From Bdellovibrio sp. GT3 (GTDB lineage: Bacteria > Bdellovibrionota > Bdellovibrionia > Bdellovibrionales > Bdellovibrionaceae): DNA of 64,000 bases. Both the position numbers and the translations under genes were made by a program. This document shows, in pieces, positions 25,883-35,520 of the stretch; the first letter of the stretch is position 1; every line of letters starts with the position of its first letter. The stretch is taken from positions 1,573,569 through 1,637,568 of the forward strand of contig NZ_JBBNAD010000005.1 in NCBI RefSeq assembly GCF_037996765.1, in the 5' to 3' direction. The notes below the pieces were generated by a model. The model made no database searches and was not told the DNA's origin. It saw only the letters and a program-made list of their open reading frames with translations.

Positions 25883-27283
25883 TTAAATAAGGCGACTTAG
25901 ATCCTTAACGTTCTTGATATAAGAAATTTTCTTATCACCAGAAATTTTCAGATCCGCCAGATGTCGTTTGTTCGAGTAAGGAATCACGAAGTGCTGGAAT
26001 CCCAGCTTGTCAGCTTCCTTGATACGGCTTTCCACGAAGGAAACGCCGCGAACTTCGCCGGTCAAGCCGATCTCGCCAAAGAATACGGTTTTAGCGTCAA
26101 GATCGCGACGACCTTCTGTCGACAAAATGGCAGCGGCCACGGCCAGATCCGCAGCGGGCTCGATCAGTTTCAATCCACCCACGACATTCACGAAAATATC
26201 ATTGCTAGACAGGCGCACATCCAGGTGGCGATCCAAAACCGCCGTCAATAAATGCAGACGATTCACATCAATACCCAAAGAAGTACGACGAGGCATGGCC
26301 ATGTTCGTGGATAAAGTCAGAGCTTGCACTTCACACAGAAGCGGACGAGTCCCTTCCATCGACGCAAAAACCGCAGAGCCGATCAGTTGATCGCCACGCT
26401 CCTCCAAGAACAGCTCAGAAGGATTCAGAACTTCTTCCAGGCCTTTCGAATTCATTTGGAATACGCCCAACTCGTGAGCCGCTCCAAAGCGGTTTTTCAA
26501 AGTTCTTAACAAACGGAAATCATAGGAAGTGTCGCCATCAAAGGACAGCACGCAGTCCACCATGTGTTCCAAAACTTTGGGACCTGCGATGGAGCCATCT
26601 TTAGTCACGTGACCGATCAGGATCACCGCGATACCGTCTTGTTTTGCCAAACCCATCAAGTGACCAGCGCACTCGCGAACCTGGGAAACAGAACCCGGTG
26701 CCGCCTGCAAGTCAGACAAATACATGGTTTGAATCGAGTCGACGACCAGAACATCCGGTTTTTTATGGCGAGCCAATTCCATCACGTTGTGCAAGTTGCT
26801 TTCCGCACCCACTTCGATCAGCGGGGAGCGAATGCCCAAGCGATGTGCGCGCGATCCCGTTTGAGAAACGCTTTCCTCGCCAGAGATATAAAGAATTTTG
26901 CGCTTGTCACCGGCAAGACCGCCGGCCATTTGTAAAAGCAAAGTCGATTTACCAATACCCGGTGATCCACCCAATAACACGAAGCTTCCGCGGGCAAGAC
27001 CACCACCCAGCACGCGATTCAATTCTTGGAATCCCGTATCAAAGCGATCCAATTTAATCGCCTCGAGGCTTTGGTCTAGAGAGACGGGTTTACCTGCTCC
27101 AGGGGCAGTGCTTGTTTTTTCGACACTTCCTGTGGACCATCCTCGGGTTTTAGGCTCTTCCAGCTGCAATTCCTCGACGAAAGAATTCCACGCGCCGCAG
27201 TCAGAGCATTTGCCCTCCCAGCGAGGTCGCTGCGCCCCACAATTTTGACAGGTATAGACAGTTTTATTTTTCGATTTTGCCAT
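25883..27283 (-). CDS. radA: DNA repair protein RadA
   Basis: A 466-residue RecA-like ATPase that drives branch migration in homologous recombination and repair. Domains: a C4 zinc finger (CQNCGAQRPRWEGKCSDCG, 12-30), Walker A GGSPGIGKSTLLLQ (about 103), Walker B VLVVDSIQT (about 186), the RadA-specific KNRFG motif (about 260) and a Lon-protease-like C-terminal domain (about 300-466). Full length. The ribosome site before the ATG is weak. Confidence 0.97.
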   Translation of the reverse strand: MAKSKNKTVYTCQNCGAQRPRWEGKCSDCGAWNSFVEELQLEEPKTRGWSTGSVEKTSTAPGAGKPVSLDQSLEAIKLDRFDTGFQELNRVLGGGLARGSFVLLGGSPGIGKSTLLLQMAGGLAGDKRKILYISGEESVSQTGSRAHRLGIRSPLIEVGAESNLHNVMELARHKKPDVLVVDSIQTMYLSDLQAAPGSVSQVRECAGHLMGLAKQDGIAVILIGHVTKDGSIAGPKVLEHMVDCVLSFDGDTSYDFRLLRTLKNRFGAAHELGVFQMNSKGLEEVLNPSELFLEERGDQLIGSAVFASMEGTRPLLCEVQALTLSTNMAMPRRTSLGIDVNRLHLLTAVLDRHLDVRLSSNDIFVNVVGGLKLIEPAADLAVAAAILSTEGRRDLDAKTVFFGEIGLTGEVRGVSFVESRIKEADKLGFQHFVIPYSNKRHLADLKISGDKKISYIKNVKDLSRLI

Positions 27284-27353
27284 AGATATTCGGTATCATT
27301 ATTAGGAGATGGTGACAAGGATGACGCCATCTGTGATACGAGGGAGTGACGGG

Positions 27354-29735
27354 ATGCGGACTAAGTCTGTTTTGTTTTCTATTCTATTAGCAGCGCCTTT
27401 GGCGATGGCCCAATCTGGCAAGGACGAACTGGATTCGTTTAAAAAAGCCTTGGAGCAATTTAAAGCCAGCAAGTACGAACAGGCGATTCCCGCGTTTCAA
27501 ACTATCGCTCAAAATAAAACCGAGATGCAGGAGTATGCGCGTTATTATTTGGCACAATCCTATTTGAAAACTTCCAAATTGGACGAAGCTTATAAAGAGC
27601 TTGAGGCAATTCAATCCCTTTCTCCCAACGTCAAAATGACCATCGATGTGCAAAGCATGATGGGACAGATTGATCTTGAGAAAAAGAATTTCAAAGATGC
27701 AGCCTCGGTTTTTGCCAAGCTTGAAAAACGCACTCGCAATACGGAATCCTATCCGGAAATCATTTACAACCTGGCCGTTGCCGAGCAAGGCCTGGGCAAG
27801 CGTGCGCAAATGTGTAACTGGTTGGTGAAGCTTTATGAAAAGCATCCGGCTTATCCAAAAGTTGCTGATTGGGGAGTGGATCTTGCCGCAAATAAATTTG
27901 AAGGCAAGGAAACAGCGTGTGCGACCAGCACCGAGGACTTCCGTACTCGCGTAAGATATCTGTTGTTCGCGGGGCTTGATTCCCGCGCCCAAGCTGAAAT
28001 CAATACGATGAAAACAAATCTGGCAAAAGTGGATAAGTATCTTGCGGATAAGTTGCAGGTTCAGTTCTACATGCAAGAAGGCGAACTGGGCAAAGCCGTT
28101 GATTTGCTAAAGCCCTACTATGAAGAGAAAAAACGTGATTTCGATTATCTGATTTTGTTTGCTTCAGCTTCGGCACGCGCGGGTGAAGTGCAATTGGCTG
28201 TGGGGTCTTATTACTCTGCTTATAAGTTAAGTCCAAGATCCAAAACAGGTCGTCAGGCGTTATATCAATCTGCATTCCTGAGCTATCAGTTTCAGGATTA
28301 CGATGGCGCTGCTCGCAGATTCCAGGAATTCATGAAAGTGTTTCCGACCTCAGGTCTTAGTAAAGATGCAAAGTGGCACATGGCTTGGTTGAAGTACCTA
28401 AAAGGCGACTACCAAGGTGCTTACAAGGCTTTTTCCGATATGCAGGGGGAAAAGAAACGTAACAAGCGCGCTTGGAAGTCTTTCCCGAATGATCGTGTGA
28501 GCTACTGGATGGCGATGAGTTTGTTCCGTCAGGGTAAGATGACCGAGGCCCGTGATAAAATGGCGACCCTGGCGAAAGACCCTTTGATGGGCTACTACTC
28601 GATCGCCGCCCAAGAGCGTCTTAAAAAAATGGAAGTGTTGCCTTTGCAAAAGTTGGCAACAACGAATCTGCCAACGACACCTCGTATGATTTCGCGTTTT
28701 TCAGCGGGCGAGTTCTTGATGCCGAATGTGGATGATGTCACTTATCGTGGCGATGAGTCCGAGTCAGAAGAAAATCTGATGATCACTCAGTACTCCACCG
28801 ATGATGAAAAAGAAAGCGAAGAGGAAATCGCTGCAGAAGAGAATCCGGACACCAAATCCGTGGAAGTTGCCCAGGACGAAGCAGCTCCGACAGAAGGCGA
28901 AGTCACTGAAGGCGGGGAGAAGGTCGTATTCAACAGCCCGGTTTTGATGAAGCGCTTTGAACGTGCCCGCGATTTGATGATTATTGGTGAAAATGAATGG
29001 GCGCGTTGGGATCTTTATGACATTGAAAGAAAAACCCGCAACCGTGAGCATTTGAAAACTTTGATGTCGGAATACTCGACAGCGGGTCACTTCAATCGCT
29101 CGTCATATATTGCTCAAGTTACTTTCGGTACGAACCGTGCCTCTCAAGGCTTGGATGGCGGACGTGCGATGTGGGAGCTGGCTTACCCTCGTGCGTATTC
29201 TGATTCAGTGGACAAATACACTAAAAAGTTCACCGTTCCGACAGAGCTTGTCTGGGGTATTATGCGCGCGGAAAGTTCTTACCGTCGCGATGCGATTTCT
29301 CCGGTGGGAGCTTTGGGCTTGATGCAGGTGATGCCGTTCACAGGTTATAAAGTGGCGACAATGGTTGGTGCGAAGGACTTTAAGCCCACTCAGTTGCTTG
29401 AGCCTGATACAGCGGTGCAAATCGGTTCCCGTTATTTGAAACGCTTGATGGATCGCTTTGATAACACCATCCCATTGGTGGCAGCAGGATACAATGCGGG
29501 ACCTCACCGCGTGAAAAACTGGCTGGTGTCTTTCGGTACTCTGGAAACGGATGAATTTATTGAACACATTCCGTTCCTGGAAACTCGCAACTATGTGAAG
29601 CGTGTGGTTTCCAATGCCTACGTTTACGGAAAACTGTACGGCAGCAATAACAATCTTTTCCCATACCTGTCCGAAGCGGTGCCTGTTAAGGTCAATGCGG
29701 AGCTGGTCGGTAAAGAAAATTGGGACGACATTTAG
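27354..29735 (+). CDS. TPR-containing soluble lytic murein transglycosylase
   Basis: A 793-residue periplasmic protein. Signal peptide MRTKSVLFSILLAAPLAMA, then a long superhelix of TPR-like repeats (about 20-400), an acidic low-complexity insert (about 470-530), and a C-terminal SLT domain from about 630. The SLT domain has the catalytic glutamate in WGIMRAESSYRRDAISPVGALGLMQVMP and the YNAGPHRV block. It cleaves peptidoglycan glycan strands to anhydromuropeptides, in an Slt70-like arrangement. I prefer the ATG at 27354 because the signal peptide starts there; in-frame ATGs at 27309 and 27321 exist. The OppBC-like permease genes follow closely. Confidence 0.88.
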   Translation: MRTKSVLFSILLAAPLAMAQSGKDELDSFKKALEQFKASKYEQAIPAFQTIAQNKTEMQEYARYYLAQSYLKTSKLDEAYKELEAIQSLSPNVKMTIDVQSMMGQIDLEKKNFKDAASVFAKLEKRTRNTESYPEIIYNLAVAEQGLGKRAQMCNWLVKLYEKHPAYPKVADWGVDLAANKFEGKETACATSTEDFRTRVRYLLFAGLDSRAQAEINTMKTNLAKVDKYLADKLQVQFYMQEGELGKAVDLLKPYYEEKKRDFDYLILFASASARAGEVQLAVGSYYSAYKLSPRSKTGRQALYQSAFLSYQFQDYDGAARRFQEFMKVFPTSGLSKDAKWHMAWLKYLKGDYQGAYKAFSDMQGEKKRNKRAWKSFPNDRVSYWMAMSLFRQGKMTEARDKMATLAKDPLMGYYSIAAQERLKKMEVLPLQKLATTNLPTTPRMISRFSAGEFLMPNVDDVTYRGDESESEENLMITQYSTDDEKESEEEIAAEENPDTKSVEVAQDEAAPTEGEVTEGGEKVVFNSPVLMKRFERARDLMIIGENEWARWDLYDIERKTRNREHLKTLMSEYSTAGHFNRSSYIAQVTFGTNRASQGLDGGRAMWELAYPRAYSDSVDKYTKKFTVPTELVWGIMRAESSYRRDAISPVGALGLMQVMPFTGYKVATMVGAKDFKPTQLLEPDTAVQIGSRYLKRLMDRFDNTIPLVAAGYNAGPHRVKNWLVSFGTLETDEFIEHIPFLETRNYVKRVVSNAYVYGKLYGSNNNLFPYLSEAVPVKVNAELVGKENWDDI

Positions 29736-29756
29736 TCGGTATTTGAAAGAGCAGCA

Positions 29757-30689
29757 TTGAACAACAACTGGGTGCGTTTTCTATTCAAAAAGGCTCTTGA
29801 AATTTTGGCGTCACTGGCGGTGCTGGTGGCGTTTTGTTTTATCCTGTTGAAGGCTCTGCCCGGTGGACCTTTTGATGATGAAGCCGCACTCCATCCGACG
29901 GTGAAATCCGCTCTCACTTTGCAGTGGGGATTGCAGGAACCGGCACTGACTCAAAGCTACAAGTATCTGAGCTCCATGCTGCAAGGTGATCTGGGCGTTT
30001 CAATGTCACGTCCGAATCAGTCGGTCTCATCCATCATTTCCAACAGCTTTGCGAACACGATGAATCTGAATTTGGTCACATTGGTGATTGTGGTATTGGG
30101 GGCATTTGTATTGGCTCTGACTTCACAGCGCTACAGCGGTGGATGGTTTGAAAAGACGGTCGATCAAATGATGATTACGTTTATTTCCTTGCCCAGTTTG
30201 TTCTGGGGGCCGTTGTTGATCTATCTGTTTGGTTTTTATTTTAATCTATTGCCGACGGCTTTTTTAACTGAGCCCAGGAATTACATCCTGCCGGTTTTGA
30301 CTTTGTGTGTGCGCCCTATGGCGATTCTGGTGCGTCTGCTTAAGACCTCTTTGAAAAACAATTACGAATTGGATTACGTAAGAACGGCCAAGGCCAAAGG
30401 TGTGCAAGAGTGGCGAGTGCTGACTCACCATGTGCTTCGTAATTCGCTGGTGCCATTCTTAAGTTTCCTGGGGCCTTTGTTGGTGGGGCTGCTTTCTGGC
30501 TCTTTCCTGGTGGAAATGTTATTTGCGATTCCTGGTTTGGGCGGGCAATTCATTATCGCGCTGGGGGATCGGGATTATACTTTGATAGTGGGGCTTACGT
30601 TGTTTTACGGGGCCCTGTTGATAGTTGTGAACTCACTGATTGATGTGCTGATTCGCGCTGTCGATCCAAGAATTCAGGAGGAAGCATGA
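29757..30689 (+). CDS. ABC transporter permease, OppB/DppB type
   Basis: A 310-residue inner-membrane permease with about six membrane segments. The N-terminal LLKALPGGPFDDE and the cytoplasmic EAA loop LDYVRTAKAKGVQEWRVL..HVLRNSLVP (about 200-230) identify the peptide/nickel-type importer family. The start is TTG, with gaaagag upstream. It overlaps the next permease by four bases (ATGA), so they form one operon with it. No substrate-binding protein or ATPase is adjacent; these must lie elsewhere. Confidence 0.92.
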   Translation: MNNNWVRFLFKKALEILASLAVLVAFCFILLKALPGGPFDDEAALHPTVKSALTLQWGLQEPALTQSYKYLSSMLQGDLGVSMSRPNQSVSSIISNSFANTMNLNLVTLVIVVLGAFVLALTSQRYSGGWFEKTVDQMMITFISLPSLFWGPLLIYLFGFYFNLLPTAFLTEPRNYILPVLTLCVRPMAILVRLLKTSLKNNYELDYVRTAKAKGVQEWRVLTHHVLRNSLVPFLSFLGPLLVGLLSGSFLVEMLFAIPGLGGQFIIALGDRDYTLIVGLTLFYGALLIVVNSLIDVLIRAVDPRIQEEA

Positions 30690-31513
30690 AGCGTCCCTCT
30701 GTGATTCTGGCAATCGTGTTTTTAAGTGTTTTGATGCTCGCGGTGATCTTGGGCCCCCTGTTTTTTACTCTGGGCTATGAGCAAAACGTCGAGCAGATTT
30801 TGATGGCGCCTTCTTGGTCTCATTGGTTTGGAACGGACTCTTTGGGGCGGGATTTGTTGGCGCGGGTTCTTTTGGGGGCTCGAGTTTCTTTAACCGTTGG
30901 AGTGGTGTGTGCAGTTCTGACCTTTCTGATCGGATTGATTTACGGATCCGTGGCAGGATGGTTTGAGGGCGTGATCGACCGCGTGTTGATGCGTTTCTGT
31001 GACATCATCATGGCGATTCCAAGTTTTATTTTGGTGGCGGTTCTTTGCTTAAGTGTGCAGGTGATTTTGCCCATTCAGGATCCACAGTGGGCGGCGTTGG
31101 TCGGATTGTGTGTGGGGATTTCCTTCACTCACTGGATTAATCTGGCCAGAGTCACACGCGGTATGGTGATTGAAACCAAACGCAAACCCTTCGTGGAAGC
31201 AGCGATTTCAATCGGGGGCAACAGCCCGCACATCATCGCTCGTCATATTCTACCGAACATCATCAGTTCATTATTGGTGCTGGTCGCGATGCAAATCCCA
31301 ACCAACATCCTTTATGAAAGCTTCATGAGCTTCATCGGCATCGGCGTGCATCCGCCGTACACCAGCTGGGGCATCCTGGTGTCTGAGGGCTGGAAAACTC
31401 TGTCGAGCTTTCCGCATCTGATTTTATTTCCAAGTTTGATTTTATTCCTGACAGTGTGGAGCTTCCACATCCTGATCGACTTCGCCCGCGAGCGCAAAGC
31501 CCGCGTCGAATAG
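30686..31513 (+). CDS. ABC transporter permease, OppC/DppC type
   Basis: A 275-residue partner of the OppB-like permease, with the OppC-type N-terminal extension (HWFGTDSLGRDLLARVLLGARVSL) and the EAA loop KPFVEAAISIGGNSPHIIARHILPN (about 170-195). Five to six membrane segments. Together the two form the channel of an oligopeptide-type importer. Adjacency to a lytic transglycosylase makes muropeptides or cell-wall peptides plausible cargo; this is inference. Confidence 0.92.
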   Translation: MKRPSVILAIVFLSVLMLAVILGPLFFTLGYEQNVEQILMAPSWSHWFGTDSLGRDLLARVLLGARVSLTVGVVCAVLTFLIGLIYGSVAGWFEGVIDRVLMRFCDIIMAIPSFILVAVLCLSVQVILPIQDPQWAALVGLCVGISFTHWINLARVTRGMVIETKRKPFVEAAISIGGNSPHIIARHILPNIISSLLVLVAMQIPTNILYESFMSFIGIGVHPPYTSWGILVSEGWKTLSSFPHLILFPSLILFLTVWSFHILIDFARERKARVE

Positions 31514-31516
31514 TCC

Positions 31517-33217
31517 CTAGTCGGCCATGACCGGCAATGTGTATTCAATATTTCTAATTTTAACTTTTGGATCGACTGGCATTCGCTTTCCGAATTTGTC
31601 CACCAGGCCAAAAGAGATGTAAACCGTTCCAGCCGGAATTTTGAAGTATTCGTGCTGCGAACTGATTGCATACTGATGAGTTCCTTTTTTTAGTCCAGCC
31701 ACCATGATAGTATGATTTGTTGCCTCGGGACTGATAGCGGCGCAAGTTTGTGGAGCCTCACATACGTAGGTGTAAGACCGTAGCACGAGTTCAGGGGCTG
31801 TCTCCGGTACTTCCACTTCAAATTTTATATGTCGTTGGCCAAAAAGATATGTCTCTGAGTTTTCCATAACTTTGGCTCGGTATAGGTCAGTTCCATTGAT
31901 TTCAGCATTCGGAATCTGAGTTACGTGGGGGATTGTGGGTGTAAATGGAGACATGTCATCCTGACAGCTGATTTGTTCGGTAAAGATGCAGAATTGCTTG
32001 TTTAAAATATTCTCTCTTAACCACGGTGTTATTTTTCCCGGAGTTGTGTCTCCATTCGCAAGCAAATAAAACAGTAAGCTCTTCAAAGGATCATGTGAAT
32101 GTCCTTCATTGTGGGCTAAAAAGAAGTGGTTGTTGTGGCCTGCTAATTTGGGACGAAGATTAATGACGTCACGGCTATCCTGGTCATTTTGGATTCCGTA
32201 ACCGTAGATCATCGTAGCAGTGGCTTTTTTTAAAGACTCAATAAAGTCTTCAGAGTTCTTCTGCAACTCGGTTGGTGATAATGATTTCAACTTTAGGCCA
32301 TAGATGGCTCGGCTCTTTTCAAGTGTCTTTGAATATGATCGATATCGCATCTTCGAGTTAATCTTCTCAATGGCGTTTCGTTCGCCGCCATCCCAATTTA
32401 AAGCTGCGACATAATTGAGGCTCGGTCCGAAGTACCCTGCCCCGGACAGGCTATCTGTCGATGGATTCCAAGGACCACTGGCAGCGAACACCGCTAACAG
32501 GTTAGGGTGTCGAGTAGTACCTGCTGCCATCGCCAGAAAGGCATCATAGGATGTTCCCAACGCGTAAACTTTCTTATTACTCCAAGGCTGTTGTACGATC
32601 CAATCCAGTGTTGCTTTCCCATCTTTAGCTTCTTGTTTCCAATCCAGCCATTCAAACTCGCCACCGGCCAGGAAAGTTCCGCGGGCTGGTTGAAATACGA
32701 CATTTACTCCTCGGAGAGCAATCTGGACCGATTCAATCCATACAGACAGGTTCGATGCAAGGTAGGGGCTTCGTATGAGAATTGTATGGTTTGGAGTAGC
32801 CGTTGCAGTTGATTTTGTAACTAGATAAGTTGGAATCTGCACACCGTCGGCCATGGTAACAATGGACTGTCGAATCGAAAACTTCTGATCAGTGGCCTGG
32901 TAGGAAGCTTCTCGAATTTGTTTGTCTCTGCCCAACAAAAAGAAAGCATAAGAGTTTCCATTTCTAAATGCTTGAATTTGTCCTAAAGACAAAAATACCT
33001 GCGGAGCTTTGCAGACTTCAGTGAGGACTTTCTGCTCGTCACCTTTAGGAATCGCGGACGGTGGCAACGCCGCACCTTGCGGTTGTGGTGGACTTTTAAA
33101 TCCTTCGAGTACAAAAGGGCAAACCCTGGAAAGAGGATTCGCGGAAGAGACTGTCGCAACTAATAAAGTTCCAGCGATCACTAATACACTCTTAAATGGC
33201 CACATAAAGTTTCTCAT
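31517..33217 (-). CDS. Secreted S15/CocE-like alpha/beta hydrolase
   Basis: A 566-residue exported hydrolase. A signal peptide is visible (FKSVLVIAGTLLVATVSSA). The mature part has a strand-turn ILIRSPYL, then the nucleophile elbow ALGTSYDAFLAMAAG (Ser near 220) and FAASGPWNPST, as in X-Pro dipeptidyl peptidase/CocE-NonD proteins. HNEGHSHDP (about 360) is a likely catalytic His region. The C-terminal beta-rich part (about 420-566) matches the family's jelly-roll. Substrate: peptide or ester, undetermined. The start is either the ATG at 33217 or the one at 33205; the longer frame lacks support. It converges with the permease operon. Confidence 0.8.
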   Translation of the reverse strand: MRNFMWPFKSVLVIAGTLLVATVSSANPLSRVCPFVLEGFKSPPQPQGAALPPSAIPKGDEQKVLTEVCKAPQVFLSLGQIQAFRNGNSYAFFLLGRDKQIREASYQATDQKFSIRQSIVTMADGVQIPTYLVTKSTATATPNHTILIRSPYLASNLSVWIESVQIALRGVNVVFQPARGTFLAGGEFEWLDWKQEAKDGKATLDWIVQQPWSNKKVYALGTSYDAFLAMAAGTTRHPNLLAVFAASGPWNPSTDSLSGAGYFGPSLNYVAALNWDGGERNAIEKINSKMRYRSYSKTLEKSRAIYGLKLKSLSPTELQKNSEDFIESLKKATATMIYGYGIQNDQDSRDVINLRPKLAGHNNHFFLAHNEGHSHDPLKSLLFYLLANGDTTPGKITPWLRENILNKQFCIFTEQISCQDDMSPFTPTIPHVTQIPNAEINGTDLYRAKVMENSETYLFGQRHIKFEVEVPETAPELVLRSYTYVCEAPQTCAAISPEATNHTIMVAGLKKGTHQYAISSQHEYFKIPAGTVYISFGLVDKFGKRMPVDPKVKIRNIEYTLPVMAD

Positions 33218-33348
33218 AGCCTTAGAATATGCAATCCATGCCAGTTTTTCACATTGAGACAAATAGGTTTCAGAGCTATTTCGTAGCATTTAAGAGTGTG
33301 ACCAATTGGTCAGTTGATGCCAATTATTGGCGTAAGAACATCGAATGG

Positions 33349-33411
33349 CGTGGTCAAAGTTGTCAGTTTGTACACCCGCTTCGGATGTACAAACTGACAA
33401 CTTTGACCACG
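33349..33411. repeat. Perfect 26-bp inverted repeat (hairpin)
   Basis: The arms 33349-33374 and 33386-33411 are exact reverse complements, with an 11-base loop that can itself pair (ccg-ctt-cgg). It lies between the end of the Tsx-like gene and the start of the S15-like gene, both on the minus strand. The Tsx-like gene already has a terminator at 33416-33446, and no T run follows this hairpin, so simple termination does not explain it. Confidence 0.9.
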
Positions 33412-33415
33412 AGGT

Positions 33416-33446
33416 ACAAAAATGCCCCAACTGAAACAGTTGAGGC
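33416..33446 (-). terminator. Rho-independent terminator of the Tsx-like gene
   Basis: On the minus strand a gcctcaactg/cagttggggc stem with a three-base loop (one mismatch) is followed by attttt, about 30 bases after the stop at 33478. Confidence 0.7.
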
Positions 33447-33477
33447 TTTCGAATTGGAGAAGGTAAGTCTGTACCTT

Positions 33478-34296
33478 TTAGAATTTATACGTGACAGCGA
33501 GATAGTGTCCGAAGCCCGATGTTTCTCCAGCGATTCCGCCGGATTTAAAGAGCGCCATGTTTTGGTACCATTTCGGGCCGTAGCCGATTGAGTACCGTTT
33601 GGTGTGCCAGTAGAAACCATTGAACCATTCCAGGGACCATGATGTGCGGTCTACGTCGTCGTCGATTTTGTTAGCGCCAAATTTGTAGTCAAAGTAACCC
33701 TGCCAAGTGATGAAGGATTTGTTTTCAAATTCCACAATAGGTTTAAACCAATTTGTTGATAACAGGTAACCATTCCATGAACCTTCGTCGTCGGCGCCGT
33801 AGTTTTCGCGCACGTGGCGGGCCATTAAATTTGCTCCCAATTTACCAAGCCATGGCACTTGGATGTCAGCACCCAAGCCGAAGTATTGCTCAAATAGCGC
33901 GCGATCGCCTATGTTGAATAGAGTGGCGACAAACCATTCCTGAACCGGGCCTGCTGTCAGGTCGTGACCTGTCATGTAGTCCAAAGAAAAGCGCGGAGCG
34001 AGTTTGAAGAAGAAGTTGTCGCCATCATGACGATCGCTTTTTGAAGAATTAGTAATATCAAAGACATCAACGTAACCATAAAGATCCAAAACTCCGGAAC
34101 GACCACCGAATTCCAATTCGATATAAGTATCGTCCTGTTTTTCAAACGGAATCTTATTGTCGATGGATTGCATGAAATTGATCTGGAACCACTTATAGTC
34201 ACCTTTGCGAATGTCACCATCCGTGATTTTCGCTGCAAATGCAGAAGGGGAAAGCGCCAGAAGAACTAACAACGTACCAAAAATTCTTTGCATCAT
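33478..34296 (-). CDS. Nucleoside-specific outer-membrane channel, Tsx-like
   Basis: A 272-residue outer-membrane beta-barrel. Signal peptide ending SAFA, then YKWFQINFMQSI, LDLYGYVDVFD, amphipathic strands throughout (FITWQGYFDYKF, GFYWHTKRYSIGYG) and a terminal phenylalanine (YLAVTYKF) for barrel assembly. The aromatic-rich pattern and length match the Tsx family, which passes nucleosides and deoxynucleosides. In an organism that degrades prey nucleic acids, this would be an uptake port. Two adjacent ATGs start the protein. Confidence 0.85.
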   Translation of the reverse strand: MMQRIFGTLLVLLALSPSAFAAKITDGDIRKGDYKWFQINFMQSIDNKIPFEKQDDTYIELEFGGRSGVLDLYGYVDVFDITNSSKSDRHDGDNFFFKLAPRFSLDYMTGHDLTAGPVQEWFVATLFNIGDRALFEQYFGLGADIQVPWLGKLGANLMARHVRENYGADDEGSWNGYLLSTNWFKPIVEFENKSFITWQGYFDYKFGANKIDDDVDRTSWSLEWFNGFYWHTKRYSIGYGPKWYQNMALFKSGGIAGETSGFGHYLAVTYKF

Positions 34297-34335
34297 GTTT
34301 TCTCTTTCTTCACAAATGTATTAGGCTGGGAAAAT

Positions 34336-34365
34336 GAAAAAAAAGGGTCCTTGTGGGACCCTTTA
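34336..34365 (-). terminator. Rho-independent terminator of ychF
   Basis: On the minus strand, aaagggtccc/gggaccctt arms with a short loop run into eight to nine Ts, ten bases after the ychF stop. Confidence 0.88.
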
Positions 34366-34374
34366 TTAAAAAAA

Positions 34375-35475
34375 TTAAACGTTAAAGCGGAAGAATAATA
34401 CGTCGCCGTCTTTAACGACGTACTCTTTACCTTCGACACGGTATTTGCCCGCGTCTTTCACGGCTTGCTCAGTCTTGTAAGTGAACAAGTCTTCGCAGTG
34501 GTAAGTTTCAGCTCTGATAAAGCCTTTTTCGAAATCCGTATGGATCACGCCCGCAGCTTGCGGAGCCTTCGTGTTTGCACGGATCGTCCAAGCACGAACT
34601 TCTTTTTCACCAGCGGTGAAGTAAGTTTGCAAACCCAAAAGCGTATAAGCCTCGCGGATCAAACGGTTTAGGCCTGGCTCTTCAGAACCCAATGCTGCCA
34701 AGAAGTCTGCGCGATCTTCTGGTGGCAACAATGCGATTTCTGCTTCCATCGCAGAACAGATCAAAATCGTTTTATTGTTTTCTTCAGCAGCACGTTTTTC
34801 AACGGCTTTTGTCCAATCATTGCCGCCAGCTGCGAAGTCAGCGTCGTTTACGTTCATCGCGTAAAGAACTGGTTTTGCAGTTAGGAAGTGCATGTCTTTC
34901 ATCATCAAAGCTTCTTGCTCGTCCAACTCAACTGAACGGGCTGGCAAACCTTTGCCCAAAGCTTCAACTGCTTTTTTAGCAACTTCGTATTCCAATTTGA
35001 TTTTTTTATCAGCGCCAGTTTTCGCTGTTTTTTCGCGAGACTTCACGCGCTTTTCAGCTGAATCCAAATCCGCAAGCATCAACTCTGTGTTGATGATTTC
35101 GATGTCACGAAGAGGGTCCACGGAACCCGCAACGTGGATGATATTTGGGTCGTCAAAACAACGAACAACGTGCACGATCGCATCAGTCGCGCGGATGTGG
35201 GAAAGGAATTGATTTCCCAAACCTTCACCTTGCGAAGCACCTTTAACGATACCCGCGATATCCACGAATTCCATAGTTGTTGGAATTACTTTTTGTGGTT
35301 TGATAAATGTCGTGATTTTATCCATACGAGGATCTGGAACTGTCACCACGCCCACGTTGGGATCGATAGTACAGAAAGGGTAGTTGGCAGCCTCTGCCTT
35401 AGCTGAAGTCAACGCATTGAAAAGCGTAGATTTACCAACGTTCGGAAGACCTACGATACCGACCTGAAGTGCCAT
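34375..35475 (-). CDS. ychF: Ribosome-binding ATPase YchF (Obg family)
   Basis: A 366-residue universally conserved P-loop ATPase that binds ribosomes and affects translation and oxidative-stress response. G1 is [17 protein letters not shown] (3-20), G3 is [17 protein letters not shown] (about 72-88), and the G4 equivalent is YAMNVND (about 205). A coiled-coil segment (about 130-170) and the C-terminal TGS domain (about 280-366) follow. Full length. It is last in the prs-rplY-pth-ychF row, 45 bases after pth. Confidence 0.97.
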   Translation of the reverse strand: MALQVGIVGLPNVGKSTLFNALTSAKAEAANYPFCTIDPNVGVVTVPDPRMDKITTFIKPQKVIPTTMEFVDIAGIVKGASQGEGLGNQFLSHIRATDAIVHVVRCFDDPNIIHVAGSVDPLRDIEIINTELMLADLDSAEKRVKSREKTAKTGADKKIKLEYEVAKKAVEALGKGLPARSVELDEQEALMMKDMHFLTAKPVLYAMNVNDADFAAGGNDWTKAVEKRAAEENNKTILICSAMEAEIALLPPEDRADFLAALGSEEPGLNRLIREAYTLLGLQTYFTAGEKEVRAWTIRANTKAPQAAGVIHTDFEKGFIRAETYHCEDLFTYKTEQAVKDAGKYRVEGKEYVVKDGDVLFFRFNV

Positions 35476-35520
35476 GATAACTCCTAATTAAAAACCTAAT
35501 AATAGCACGGGAAATGTATA

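Noticed and set aside
30686..31513. Complete opp operon
   Set aside because: Only the two permeases are present; no binding protein or ATPase gene lies within reach.
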